NCBI RefSeq assembly: GCF_021129235.1
Contig: NZ_JAJOMA010000008.1
Span: 1 to 64,000, forward strand
Reading direction: 5' to 3'
Source of the DNA: Kineosporia mesophila
GTDB lineage: Bacteria; Actinomycetota; Actinomycetes; Actinomycetales; Kineosporiaceae
Length of the DNA stretch: 64,000 nucleotides
Shown piece after piece: positions 43,970-52,155 of this stretch. Both the position numbers and the translations under genes were made by a program. A model generated the notes under the pieces. That model ran no database searches and had not been told where the DNA came from. It worked only from the letters and a program-made list of their open reading frames with translations. How positions within the stretch are numbered: position 1 is the first letter of the stretch; each line of letters begins with the position of its first letter.

Positions 43970-45007
43970 ATGGTCTCCAATTCACGACGTTTTCGGCGGT
44001 CGGCTCTGGCCGTCGCCGTGTTCCTCCCCGCAGTGGGTACGCTCGCGGTAGGGCTCCGGCAGGACGCCGGCCCGTCCACGCAGCAGACCCGTCTCGTGAT
44101 GCAGACCTCGGCCACGGTACAGACCACCGAGGCCAGGAGGCGGCACCGCCGGCCTCCGCCGATCCCGGCTCTGACCCCGACCGGAACTCCGGCTGAAACA
44201 TCCACGCCGACCGCGTCCGTCGATCCGGCACCGGCGCCCACATCCTCACCGGAGGTCACCCCCACGAACAGCCCCACCGCGACGGGAACCCCGGCGGCGG
44301 AGGGTATCCCCGGTGCCGGGGCCCCGGACGACACCACCCTGGAAGAAATCGGCGCGCAGCACGTGACGGCGCCGGGAACGGTGATCGACGGGGCCGACAT
44401 CCAGGGCCGGGTGGTGGTGGACGCCGCGAACGTGGTGATCCGTAACTCCCGGGTGACCGGCACCGACGGCGTCGGCATCCTCGTCAACACCGGCAGTGTG
44501 AGGGTGGAAGACACCACGATCTCAGGGTTTGACGACTCCATCGGTGGTGACAACTACACCGCGATCGGCGTCGAGGTGACGGATGCCAACAGCGATGGAT
44601 TCAAGGTGGGCAGCAACGTGCTCATCGAGGACTCGTGGTGCCACGACCTGCGCGTCGCCCCCGGCGCCCACAGCGACTGTGCCCAGGTGCAGTCCGGCGT
44701 GGTGAACACGATCTTGCGCGGCAACTGGTTCGACGCGGGCACGGGCGCCGCGAACGCGGCTCTCTTCATCGCGCCGGACCTCGGGCCGAGTTCGCAGGGC
44801 CCGCTGCTGGTGGAGGGGAACGTGCTCGGCGGCGGCAACTACAGCCTCTACTGCGTCGACGGTTCCGACGGTGACTACTTCATCGACGACATCACCATCT
44901 CGGGGAACATTTTCATGCGGAACAGCCGCTACGGTCCGCTGCTGGTCGAGGTGGCTGCCGTCGTCGAAGGAAACATCTTCCAGGACACCGGTGAGACCGC
45001 CTCGTAG
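43970..45007 (+). CDS. Secreted right-handed beta-helix protein (paralogue 1)
   Basis: A 345-residue exported protein. Residues 1-30 are a signal peptide or anchor (SALAVAVFLPAVGTLAVGL). Residues about 60-125 are a Pro/Thr/Ser-rich linker. Residues about 130-345 form parallel beta-helix rungs: TVIDGADIQGRVVVDA, VIRNSRVTGTDG, VRVEDTTISGFDD, LIEDSWCHDLR, TILRGNWFDAG, LLVEGNVLGGGNYS. Cysteines in SWCHDL, HSDCAQVQSG and YCVDG are shared with paralogue 2. Such folds bind or cleave polysaccharide, but no lyase or hydrolase active site was recognised. Confidence 0.85.
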   Translation: MVSNSRRFRRSALAVAVFLPAVGTLAVGLRQDAGPSTQQTRLVMQTSATVQTTEARRRHRRPPPIPALTPTGTPAETSTPTASVDPAPAPTSSPEVTPTNSPTATGTPAAEGIPGAGAPDDTTLEEIGAQHVTAPGTVIDGADIQGRVVVDAANVVIRNSRVTGTDGVGILVNTGSVRVEDTTISGFDDSIGGDNYTAIGVEVTDANSDGFKVGSNVLIEDSWCHDLRVAPGAHSDCAQVQSGVVNTILRGNWFDAGTGAANAALFIAPDLGPSSQGPLLVEGNVLGGGNYSLYCVDGSDGDYFIDDITISGNIFMRNSRYGPLLVEVAAVVEGNIFQDTGETAS

Positions 45008-45439
45008 CTGACCCGGTGCTCCGCCCGGATGAACGGAGTCGCCAAATTTCCGGTGAGTTTTGCACCGGCGTAACGGATATGACGGGCGCAGCGAGAACGT
45101 CGGCTTACCGGCCTCCGGTCTCGCCAAACCTCTGCTTATGAGAACGGCCGTCGTCGGCACCCTGGGTGGGGCCGACGACGGCCGTTGCTGTGTCCGGGGT
45201 CGTCGATCGATCCGATGGATCGACCCTCGGTGACATCAGGTATCAGCCGGCCCAGTGGGCTCCTTCTGTGCGCGGATCGACGATGTCGGATTCGAGGCCA
45301 ATTGCGCCTGGCGACCCGGGGTGGACGAAACGGCATACAGAGGACGCGGTTACGCCTGGAACGGCACTGATGCGGGTGTCGGTGGGGTAGTCGGGAGAGG
45401 TGTTGCCAGAGGTACTTGGCGTACCGCCTACTTCTGGTT
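45008..45439. other. Intergenic region with terminator
   Basis: About 430 bp between the two beta-helix genes. Apart from the strong hairpin at 45143-45186 nothing coding was recognised. The promoter of the second beta-helix gene must lie in the last 250 bp. Confidence 0.5.
45143..45186 (+). terminator. Strong hairpin terminator
   Basis: A perfect 16-bp inverted repeat (AACGGCCGTCGTCGGC and its complement) around a 12-base loop, 136 bp after the first beta-helix gene. No T tract. Confidence 0.8.
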
Positions 45440-46600
45440 ATGACGAAGCCGACCCCGATCACCGGTGCTACTACCAAGGCCGCTGACGACTCCGCCATCA
45501 AGTCTTCCGGCAACCGGAACGGTGGCGCCCTGCGCTCCCGGGCCCGTGTGCTCACCTTTTCCCTCGCCGCCGCCGTGGCCCTCTCGACGGTCGGCGTCAC
45601 CACCTTCTCGGTCGCCCGGGCCGAGACTGCCGCCGCCGCCGGCGCGACGCAGGCCAAGGTGACCAAGGCGGCTCAGGCCAAGTCCTCGCCCGGTAAGAAG
45701 CGCCGTAAGAGGGGTCCGTCCACCCCGGCGCCGACCACCCCCGCTCCGGCTCCGTCCACTCCGGCCCCGGCCACCCCCGCTCCGGCCACCCCCGCTCCGG
45801 CCACCCCGGCTCCGTCCATTCCTGCTCCCGCTCCCACCCCGCCGGCCCCGCCGGCGACCACCCCGTCCACTCCTCCGGCTGTCGGTTCTCTCCCGACCGC
45901 GCCCAGCGCGGGCACCCCGGCCGGCCTCCATCTGACGGCGAGCGGCGGGCTCACCATCACCAAGGCGGGAACGGTGATAGACGGGGCCGACATCTCCGGG
46001 AACGTGGTGGTCGCCGCCGACGGCGTGGTCATCCGGAACTCGAAGATCACCGGTACCAGCGGTCTGGGCGTGTATGTCCGCAGCGGAAGCCTGATCATGG
46101 AGGACACCACGGTCAAGGGCTTCGAGAACTCGGTCGGCGGAAGCGGCTACACGGCCACCCGGGTCGAGGTGACCGGCGCTTTCGGTGACGGCTTCAAGAT
46201 CGGCGACAACGTCACGATCCAGAACTCCTGGTGCCACGACCTGGCCCCGGCCCCCGACGCTCACGCCGACTGCGGCCAGGTTCAGTCCGGGGTCAAGAAC
46301 GTGCTCATCCACGGCAACTGGTTCGACATGGTCGAGGGCGGTAACGCGGCCCTCTTCATGGCGCCCGACCTGGGCCCGAGCTCGGCCGGTCCGCTGACGG
46401 TCACCAACAACGTGTTCGGCGGTGGCAACTTCAGCGTCTACTGCCTGGACGGTGCCAACGGTCAGTACTTCATCGACGGCATCACGATCGCCGGAAACAA
46501 GTTCCTGTCGAACAGCCAGTACGGCCCGATGCGGGTCAACGTGTCGGCCACGCTCACGAACAACGTCAACCAGGACGGCACGGCAGCCCAGCTCGGCTGA
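45440..46600 (+). CDS. Secreted right-handed beta-helix protein (paralogue 2)
   Basis: A 386-residue exported protein homologous to the preceding one. Residues about 30-60 are a signal peptide (VLTFSLAAAVALSTVGVTTF) after a long basic start. A Lys-rich patch (KKRRKRG) and a TPAPA-type repeat linker (about 95-150) follow. The beta-helix carries TVIDGADISGNVVVAADG, VIRNSKITGTSG, TIQNSWCHDLA, LIHGNWFDMVEG and LTVTNNVFGGGNFS. The same three cysteines as in paralogue 1 are conserved. The ATG at 45440 lacks a clear ribosome site, and a TTG at 45416 is an alternative. Probably cell-wall or polysaccharide-associated. Confidence 0.85.
   Translation: MTKPTPITGATTKAADDSAIKSSGNRNGGALRSRARVLTFSLAAAVALSTVGVTTFSVARAETAAAAGATQAKVTKAAQAKSSPGKKRRKRGPSTPAPTTPAPAPSTPAPATPAPATPAPATPAPSIPAPAPTPPAPPATTPSTPPAVGSLPTAPSAGTPAGLHLTASGGLTITKAGTVIDGADISGNVVVAADGVVIRNSKITGTSGLGVYVRSGSLIMEDTTVKGFENSVGGSGYTATRVEVTGAFGDGFKIGDNVTIQNSWCHDLAPAPDAHADCGQVQSGVKNVLIHGNWFDMVEGGNAALFMAPDLGPSSAGPLTVTNNVFGGGNFSVYCLDGANGQYFIDGITIAGNKFLSNSQYGPMRVNVSATLTNNVNQDGTAAQLG
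45721..45870 (+). repeat. Coding Pro-rich short tandem repeats
   Basis: Three near-identical 15-bp units (CCGGCCACCCCCGCT) at about 45767-45811 lie within a longer Pro/Ala/Thr-rich stretch encoding the linker of the second beta-helix protein. Such repeats can change copy number by slippage. Confidence 0.75.
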
Positions 46601-46613
46601 CCCGGCCCGAATC

Positions 46614-46637
46614 GCCCCCACCCTCATGGGTGGCGGG
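46614..46637. terminator. Hairpin between convergent genes
   Basis: CCACCC / GGGTGG stem with loop TCAT, extended by a bulged GCCC/GGGC pairing, between the convergent beta-helix gene (end 46600) and LysR gene (end 46642). Confidence 0.6.
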
Positions 46638-46641
46638 CATT

Positions 46642-47517
46642 TCAGGCCGACATCGGCCTCCCGAGGTCGAGCAGGCCGATGAACGCCTCGGTGACGGGGG
46701 AGAAGGCGCTGCGGGAGTAGGCAGCCAGCTGACGCCGGTAGGGGTGGATCAGGTTCAGCACGCAGCCGGCCAGCTCGGGCGGGACCAGGCTGCTCGGCAC
46801 CAGTACCGGGCCGAGCCCGGAGGCTGCGAACCGGACGCCGGTCTGGATCTGGGCGGTCGTGAGGGTGCTGGAGGGCGCGAAGCCGGCCGCCCGGCACACC
46901 AGTGTGGTGATCTCGGACAAACCGCTGTCGCCGTCGAACAAGACCCACGGCCGGTCGGCGAGCTGGACCACATCGACCGGATCGGGGCCGATCAGCGGGT
47001 CGTCCGGGGCGACCACCACGACGAACTCCTCGGTGCCGAGATGCATCACCGGGCCCTTCCAGTGCGCCGGGAGCGGCCCGATCGCCAGATCGGCCTTGCC
47101 GTCGCGAACCTCGTTCTCCATCTGGTGGTTGCGCCGGTACTCGATCAGGCGCAGGGCCACGGCGGGGTACTGCTGGTGCCACCGGGCCAGCGTCCGGGTC
47201 AGGTCGCCGGCCGCGATCGAGGTCAGGGTGGCGATCTCGATGTCACCCTCACCGCCGGACAGCAGGCGGCTGACGGCCCGGCTCGCCCGGTTGGCAGCCT
47301 GCAGAGCCACGCGGGCCTCAGGCAGATAGACCCGCCCGGCCTCGGTCAGCACCGCGCTGCGGGGCAGCCGGTCGATCAGCCGGGCGCCCACCTCGTCCTC
47401 CAGATGCTTGATCTGCTGGGACAGTCCGGGCTGCGTGACGTTGAGCATCAGTGCGGCCTGCGAGAAGGAGCCGTTCTCCGCCACTGCGACGAAATATTCC
47501 ATCTGGCGTAAGGTCAT
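46642..47517 (-). CDS. LysR-family transcriptional regulator
   Basis: A 291-residue LysR regulator. Residues 1-60 are the winged helix-turn-helix (MEYFVAVAENGSFSQAALML, VTQPGLSQQIKHLEDEVGAR). Residues about 90-285 are a periplasmic-binding-like effector domain (DIEIATLTSIAAGDLTR, DLAIGPLPAHW, FVVVVAPDDPL). The ATG at 47517 is the family start. It is divergent from the GT4 gene at 47628, the classical arrangement for LysR control of its neighbour, although a regulator of glycan genes is only one possibility. Confidence 0.93.
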   Translation of the reverse strand: MTLRQMEYFVAVAENGSFSQAALMLNVTQPGLSQQIKHLEDEVGARLIDRLPRSAVLTEAGRVYLPEARVALQAANRASRAVSRLLSGGEGDIEIATLTSIAAGDLTRTLARWHQQYPAVALRLIEYRRNHQMENEVRDGKADLAIGPLPAHWKGPVMHLGTEEFVVVVAPDDPLIGPDPVDVVQLADRPWVLFDGDSGLSEITTLVCRAAGFAPSSTLTTAQIQTGVRFAASGLGPVLVPSSLVPPELAGCVLNLIHPYRRQLAAYSRSAFSPVTEAFIGLLDLGRPMSA

Positions 47518-47530
47518 GGCCAGATAGTGT

Positions 47531-47543
47531 CAGGATATTCCTG
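47531..47543. promoter_or_regulatory. Palindrome upstream of lysR, possible operator
   Basis: CAGGATATTCCTG is a perfect 5-bp inverted repeat around TAT, 13 bp upstream of the LysR start and within the divergent region. LysR proteins usually bind such dyads (T-N11-A type). Assignment is positional. Confidence 0.35.
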
Positions 47544-47627
47544 GTTTTCGGTGGCGATGGCGGGTGGTGTCGCCGATGCCAGCTCAAATTGGCTGTTCAT
47601 CCAGCGTATTCGCTTCGGGGGAAGTAT

Positions 47628-48767
47628 ATGCATCAGGAGCACGAACGCTTTGGGCGACAGACCGTCGGTTTCGCCTGTTCCTGGGACAGGGACCAGCGCC
47701 GAACCTGGTCGGGAACACCGTTCCGGCTCCGCCAGGCCCTGTCTGACACCGGGCCGCTGGTGAACATGGGGGTGGAGTTGCCGACACCCGTCCGCACCGT
47801 GCTCCAACTGAGTTCGATGCGCCGGTTCGATCGGCGATGGGTTTCGATGTGGCGGCATGGCAGCGTTTTCCGTCAGCTGACCGAGCAGCGCCTGAGGTCG
47901 ATGGCGAAGACCGGCAGCTGCGACGCCGTCGTCACGATCCAGGATCTGGGCCGCGTGCGGCTGCCGTACCTGGTGTTACAAGATCTGAGCTACGACGTTC
48001 TGCTGGAACAGTCCGGGCCGGAGGGGGTGCCACACTTTCCCACGCTTGACGTATCAGCTCTGAAACGCATGCGCGACCGCCAGTTGCAGGTGTATGAGCG
48101 CGCGGCCGCGCTGCTGCCGATGAGTCACTGGCTGGCTGACCGGCTGGTCGCCTCGGGCGCCGACCGCGCGAAGATCGTGCCGGTCCATCCAGGCTTGAAC
48201 GTGCCGGTCGGCCCGGCCGAGCCGGTGCCCGAGCGTCGGCGCCAGGCTGTGCGGCGGTTACTGTTCGTCGGGCGAGACCCCCACACCAAGGCCCTTGACG
48301 TGGTGCTGGCGGCATTCTCCCGGCTGCGGGCGCATTTCGGGTCAGGTATCGCGTTGACCGTGGCCGGGCCCCTGGTCTGGCCTGGCGAAGGTCCGCCGCC
48401 GGAGGGCGTCGACTTTCTCGGTCCGGTCCGGCACGACCGGGTCGCGGACCTGATGAACAGCCACGATCTCTTCGTGATGCCTTCGCGACTTGAGGGTTTC
48501 GGAATAGCGTTCGCCGAGGCGCTGGCCCGGGGACTGCCCTGCATCGGTCGCCGGGCCTTTGCCATGCCCGAGATCATCCGTCCGGGGACGGGTGGGGAAC
48601 TCGTCGACAGCGACGACCCGGATCAGCTGGCCGGTGTCGTGGTGTCCGCCCTGGCCGATGACGACCTCTACCGTCGTTGCGCGGCCGACACCGACCGGAT
48701 ACGAGCACATTTCAGCTGGCGCCGGGCTGCCGTCGACATCCGTTCGGCCGTCGACGCCGTCGTCTGA
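47628..48767 (+). CDS. Glycosyltransferase, GT4 type
   Basis: A 379-residue GT-B enzyme. N-terminal VGFACSWDRDQRRTWSGTPF reads as the acceptor-side loop. The donor domain has RLLFVGRDPHTKALDVVLA, LTVAGPLVWPGEG, and HDLFVMPSRLEGFGIAFAEA, where E-x7-E is the GT4 signature. The ATG at 47628 follows GGGGGAAG. The frame is open upstream as far as the lysR coding region, but that part is non-protein-like. The next glycosyltransferase starts about 60 bp downstream. Confidence 0.9.
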   Translation: MHQEHERFGRQTVGFACSWDRDQRRTWSGTPFRLRQALSDTGPLVNMGVELPTPVRTVLQLSSMRRFDRRWVSMWRHGSVFRQLTEQRLRSMAKTGSCDAVVTIQDLGRVRLPYLVLQDLSYDVLLEQSGPEGVPHFPTLDVSALKRMRDRQLQVYERAAALLPMSHWLADRLVASGADRAKIVPVHPGLNVPVGPAEPVPERRRQAVRRLLFVGRDPHTKALDVVLAAFSRLRAHFGSGIALTVAGPLVWPGEGPPPEGVDFLGPVRHDRVADLMNSHDLFVMPSRLEGFGIAFAEALARGLPCIGRRAFAMPEIIRPGTGGELVDSDDPDQLAGVVVSALADDDLYRRCAADTDRIRAHFSWRRAAVDIRSAVDAVV

Positions 48768-48825
48768 GAGGCCCCGGCGGCCCTGGGCCGGGAGGCCCGG
48801 CACAGCACAGAGAATTGCCGAAATC

Positions 48826-49776
48826 ATGAGAGGAATGGCCTTGACGAGTGTCGACGTCTCCGTGGTGGTCGTGAGCTACAACGCGCTGGAATGGCTGAGA
48901 CCGTGCCTGGCGGCAATCGGTCCTGGCGCCGACCGGAACCAGGTCGAGGTCATCGTGGTGGACAACGCCAGTGGGAACGAGGTTCGTGAGTTCCTGGCCA
49001 CGGCACCTCACGGGGTCCGGGTCATACAGCTCGACGAGAATCTGGGCTTCGGCCGGGCCTGCAACCTCGCGGTGAAGAACAGCCAGGGCCGGCACGTGAT
49101 GTTGCTCAATCCGGACGCGGTTCTCGAACCGCAGGCGATCGACCGCCTGGTCGAGCACTACGACGGTGATCCGGGCCGTGGACTGGTCGGTGGTCGCACA
49201 CTTCGGCCTGACGGCACGCCGGATCATGGGTCGTGCTGGGGAGCGCCCAGTGTCTGGTCGTGGTTCTGCTCGGCCGTCGGTCTGAGTGTGCTGTTCCGCC
49301 GTTCGCGCTGGTTCGATCCGGAGTCGCTGGGCCCCTGGACCCGGGAGACCGAACGTGAGGTGGACATCATCACCGGTTGCCTGTTGCTCACGTCCCGGTC
49401 GGTGTGGGACCGGCTGGGCGGTTTCGATCCCGACTACTTCATGTACGGCGAAGATGCCGACCTGTGCCGCCGCGCCTGGGACACGGGTTACCGTCCCAGC
49501 ATCACCCCGTCCGCCGTGGCCGTTCACGCCGGTGGTGCATCGTCGCCGCACCGCCTCGGAAAACGGCGGCTGCTACTGAGGGGCAAGGCAACGTTCGCGC
49601 GCAAGCACTGGTCGCCGTCACATCGCCGCGCCGGTCTGATCCTGCTGTCGTGCGGGGTCGGCCTCCGCGCGGTGCGGGAGACAGCGGCGGAGGTCTTCGG
49701 CGGTGCCCCCGACCAGATGATGCGCACCCTCTGGAAGGAACGGGCGACGTGGCTGGCCGGCTGGCCTCCGGCCTGA
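48826..49776 (+). CDS. Glycosyltransferase, GT2 family (rhamnosyltransferase-like)
   Basis: A 316-residue GT-A enzyme: VSVVVVSYNALEWLRPCLAA, VIVVDNASGNEVREFL, LGFGRACNLAVKN, VMLLNPDAVLEP (DxD-like), CLLLTSRSVWDRLGGFDPDY and FMYGEDADLCRRAW. The NxGFgrACN and GEDADLCRR blocks are typical of GT2 enzymes of the WbbL/rhamnosyltransferase type, suggesting dTDP-rhamnose as donor. ATG 48826 has no ribosome site, while TTG 48841 has AGAGGA at ideal spacing and may be the true start. Confidence 0.9.
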   Translation: MRGMALTSVDVSVVVVSYNALEWLRPCLAAIGPGADRNQVEVIVVDNASGNEVREFLATAPHGVRVIQLDENLGFGRACNLAVKNSQGRHVMLLNPDAVLEPQAIDRLVEHYDGDPGRGLVGGRTLRPDGTPDHGSCWGAPSVWSWFCSAVGLSVLFRRSRWFDPESLGPWTRETEREVDIITGCLLLTSRSVWDRLGGFDPDYFMYGEDADLCRRAWDTGYRPSITPSAVAVHAGGASSPHRLGKRRLLLRGKATFARKHWSPSHRRAGLILLSCGVGLRAVRETAAEVFGGAPDQMMRTLWKERATWLAGWPPA

Positions 49777-49782
49777 CCTGTT

Positions 49783-50607
49783 TCAAAGACGGTCGCGGAA
49801 CCAGACATCAGAGGTTCCGCGACGTCGACGCCACCAGGAGAGCACTCGGCTGGAGACCGTGACGAGCACGTACGCGGGGAGATCGGTGATGGCCGCGGGG
49901 GAATTCCGGAGCACCGTGAGAACGCCGCCGACCCCACCCCCGGCGTGAGCCGGCCGCAACCCCTCGGTCTGCACGTCGCGGTTGCCCTGATGCACCCGGG
50001 ATTTCCGGCTGATGCAGCCCAGAAAGCCGCGGGAGACAGGGCGACTGATCACTGCATCGGTAACGCGCGTCTTCTCACTGTCGCTGAACAGGCCGTCGAG
50101 GAAATAGTCATCCCCGATCAGATCTGGCCAGGTACCGAAACGTTCGCGTCCGGAGCGGGTCACCGCCATGGCGTTGGTCCCGGCCAGACCCCGGCGATTG
50201 GCTGGTAGCTTCTCCCAGAAGCGCTGGTAGCTGCGCACTGTCAGGCTCGAGGACGAGGCATCGTAGAGCGGGGTGGCCGCCACGGCCACGAGGCCCGGTA
50301 CGGCGTCCAGTGCTTCGAAGAGCCGCTGGACGGAAACAGCGGCGATCACGACGTCCGCATCGAGGTAGAGGCGTGGAAATGCCGTGGTGCCGGCGTCCCC
50401 GAGATTCAGTGCTGCGGGCTTCGAGCCGACGGGGATCTCCAGAATCCTGGCCCACGGGGCCACTCGCCCGGCGATCTCGGCCGTGTTGTCGGTGCAACCG
50501 TTACAGACGACTACGACATCGATCTCACCGGCCAGCGGTTCCAGCCCGGTGAGCAGGCCGCCGATGGATTCCGCCTCTTGATGGGCGGGAATGATGATGC
50601 TGGGCAC
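49783..50607 (-). CDS. Glycosyltransferase, GT2 family
   Basis: A 274-residue GT-A enzyme. PSIIIPAHQEAESIGGLLTG is the standard start, with VVVVCNGCTDNTAEIAG, and the DxD-type FPRLYLDADVVIA. The segment GTWPDLIGDDYFLDGLFS contains the E/D-D acceptor-side acidic pair. Converges on the GT2 gene at 48826. The strong hairpin at 49792-49823 lies within its last codons, so transcription may end at the gene's own 3' end. Donor and acceptor are unknown. Confidence 0.88.
   Translation of the reverse strand: MPSIIIPAHQEAESIGGLLTGLEPLAGEIDVVVVCNGCTDNTAEIAGRVAPWARILEIPVGSKPAALNLGDAGTTAFPRLYLDADVVIAAVSVQRLFEALDAVPGLVAVAATPLYDASSSSLTVRSYQRFWEKLPANRRGLAGTNAMAVTRSGRERFGTWPDLIGDDYFLDGLFSDSEKTRVTDAVISRPVSRGFLGCISRKSRVHQGNRDVQTEGLRPAHAGGGVGGVLTVLRNSPAAITDLPAYVLVTVSSRVLSWWRRRRGTSDVWFRDRL
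49792..49823. terminator. Hairpin between convergent glycosyltransferase genes
   Basis: A perfect 11-bp stem GTCGCGGAACC / GGTTCCGCGAC with a 10-base loop. It overlaps the final codons of the leftward gene and follows the rightward gene by 16 bp. Confidence 0.75.
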
Positions 50608-50837
50608 CTACGTAGTCTGGCGGACCGCCCTCACCGGCGAGACGGAAACGCCGGAATCCCGTACGGTGCGAGGGCCCGGCCCACGGCTCAGTCATCCATG
50701 ATCGAAGCTGTGCCCCCGCACCGGGAGAGACTCTGCCAGCGTTCAATTGGCCGTGTCCGGGCATTACGGGGGCATGGGGTGAAAGGAGGAGGGTCGCCTG
50801 CGTGTCGATCATCGCTGAGGCGACCTGGGTCGTCCGA

Positions 50838-51023
50838 TCATTGACGGGCCGGCGCTATGTCCGTTGCCACGACATCAGCGGTGTACTCGGTGGCCTGCGC
50901 ATGGACCGGCTTGGTGGAGTAGTTCGCCCAGAGGGCCGACCAGGCCAGCAAGATGATGGCGGCACGGCGGACAACCAGGGTGAGTAGGTCGCTGCGGCGG
51001 CCGGTGGAGATCTGAGCGCTCAT
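50838..51023 (-). CDS. Small hydrophobic protein, 61 aa
   Basis: A 61-residue protein with one membrane segment or signal anchor (TLVVRRAAIILLAWSALWAN) followed by a short exported tail. The ATG at 51023 has AGG 6 bases upstream. Composition is protein-like, but the family is not recognised. It may form a unit with the small frame just upstream at 51035-51220. Moderate confidence because of size. Confidence 0.45.
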   Translation of the reverse strand: MSAQISTGRRSDLLTLVVRRAAIILLAWSALWANYSTKPVHAQATEYTADVVATDIAPARQ

Positions 51024-51034
51024 CGTGAACCTGG

Positions 51035-51220
51035 CTATCGTCGTCCGGGGCCGGTGGGAGCGCGGAACCCACTGATGTCCCGAAGGAACGCCGCCGGTGG
51101 GATTACTAACAGCATCCCGACAGGCGGCGCGAGTGCCTGTAGGAGGTCAGGGCCATGGCCGAAAAGGCCCGACAGCAGGATATGGGTGTCTTTCCCCGCC
51201 GCTGAAAGCCTGTCTTCCAT
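51035..51220 (-). CDS. Possible small membrane protein, 61 aa
   Basis: The frame starting at ATG 51220 (an earlier ATG at 51268 is possible) encodes two hydrophobic stretches (ILLSGLFGHGPDLLQALAPP and GMLLVIPPAAFLRD) and a basic C-terminus. It ends 11 bp before the next small gene. No ribosome site was found and no family recognised, so it is only tentatively coding. Confidence 0.3.
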   Translation of the reverse strand: MEDRLSAAGKDTHILLSGLFGHGPDLLQALAPPVGMLLVIPPAAFLRDISGFRAPTGPGRR

Positions 51221-51386
51221 CGAGCGAAAAGACGAAAAGTGCCGTCGGCGCATATCCGCGTCGAGCACGTCATCCCGTGTCAGATCGGTGTGCGAAACTC
51301 ATCGATGAGGCGCGTCACATGGATCAGCGGTAATGCAGCGGGTAGCAGGTGCCTACGCTGGGTGCTCCGTACGGGCAGGAGTCGGT

Positions 51387-51998
51387 GTGCAGTTGGACGG
51401 TGCGGTGGATCTGGATGCAGCGGCTGGACGCCTGATGAACCTTCCCCGTAGATCCCTGGGCGATGCGCCCGGCCGGGTGTTCCTGACCCTTGTCGCGGCC
51501 GACGCTGTTCTCACGCTCTGGGCGTTCACGGCGCCGGGCGTCTGGTTTCGCCCCTGGCTGGTCGCTGCGTCGGGTTGGCTGGTGCTCGGGGCGCTCTGGG
51601 CGATGCGGGCCGGGTCGGCGTTTCGGCGCAACGGTGGGGTGTCGGCCTGGTCGCGCGATGCCTGGCGCTGGTTGGCGGTGCCCCTGGTGGCGATTGCGGT
51701 GACGGCCATGGTGGAGGCCGGCTTACCGCTACGGGTAGCGCTGATCACGGCGGAGCCGGCCATGAAACGGTTCGCCGACGATCCGCAGGCCGCGGAACCC
51801 TCCCACGTGGGGGTTTACCCATTGTCGTGGGTGGATCGCCGGGCCGGTGGGGGAGCAGAGTTCCTGCTGGATGGCGCGGGCTTCTTCGACGAGTACGGAA
51901 TCGTCTACAGCCCAACGTCTCTCCCGCGCTCGAACGGGTCGAACTCGCGGTACGAGCACATCACCGGCCCCTGGTACGTCATGATCGTCGGGATGTGA
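51387..51998 (+). CDS. Hypothetical membrane protein, about 203 aa
   Basis: Contains three hydrophobic segments (VFLTLVAADAVLTLWAF, LVAASGWLVLGALWAM, LAVPLVAIAVTAMVEAG), then an extracytoplasmic C-terminal part of about 80 residues ending GPWYVMIVGM. The GTG at 51387 has AGGAG 5 bases upstream; ATG 51435 is an alternative. The C-terminal domain (YPLSWVDRRAGGGAEFLL...YGIVYSPT) occurs in hypothetical actinomycete membrane proteins. Function unknown. Confidence 0.7.
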   Translation: MQLDGAVDLDAAAGRLMNLPRRSLGDAPGRVFLTLVAADAVLTLWAFTAPGVWFRPWLVAASGWLVLGALWAMRAGSAFRRNGGVSAWSRDAWRWLAVPLVAIAVTAMVEAGLPLRVALITAEPAMKRFADDPQAAEPSHVGVYPLSWVDRRAGGGAEFLLDGAGFFDEYGIVYSPTSLPRSNGSNSRYEHITGPWYVMIVGM

Positions 51999-52061
51999 AC
52001 GTGAGCGTCGTGGTGGCCGGGGTCCACCATCTTAGAGTTTCGCCGGACTCCTGCTTTTGTA

Positions 52062-52097
52062 TTGACTCTTAACTTATTGAGGAACATTCTCTCCTCA
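52062..52097 (+). promoter_or_regulatory. Possible chitinase promoter/operator
   Basis: A TTGACT hexamer at 52062-52067 is followed 17 bp later by CATTCT (52085-52090), a weak -10. Overlapping is a TGAGGA-N8-TCCTCA dyad (about 52078-52097). These are the only promoter-like features in the 157 bp before the chitinase gene. No DasR-type site was recognised. Confidence 0.35.
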
Positions 52098-52155
52098 GGC
52101 GCTTTGTGCCACTTTTTGTCCTGATCGAACCGGCCGTTCCCTGACCTGAAGGCTG

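Noticed and set aside
45721-45870. Short tandem repeats considered as a CRISPR or regulatory array
   Set aside because: Units are 15 bp, contiguous and in frame, encoding a Pro/Ala/Thr linker; no spacers.
45428-47182. 584-codon minus-strand frame across the second beta-helix gene and lysR
   Set aside because: It is antisense to two well-supported genes, low in complexity (GRSGGG runs) and lacks a start site of merit.
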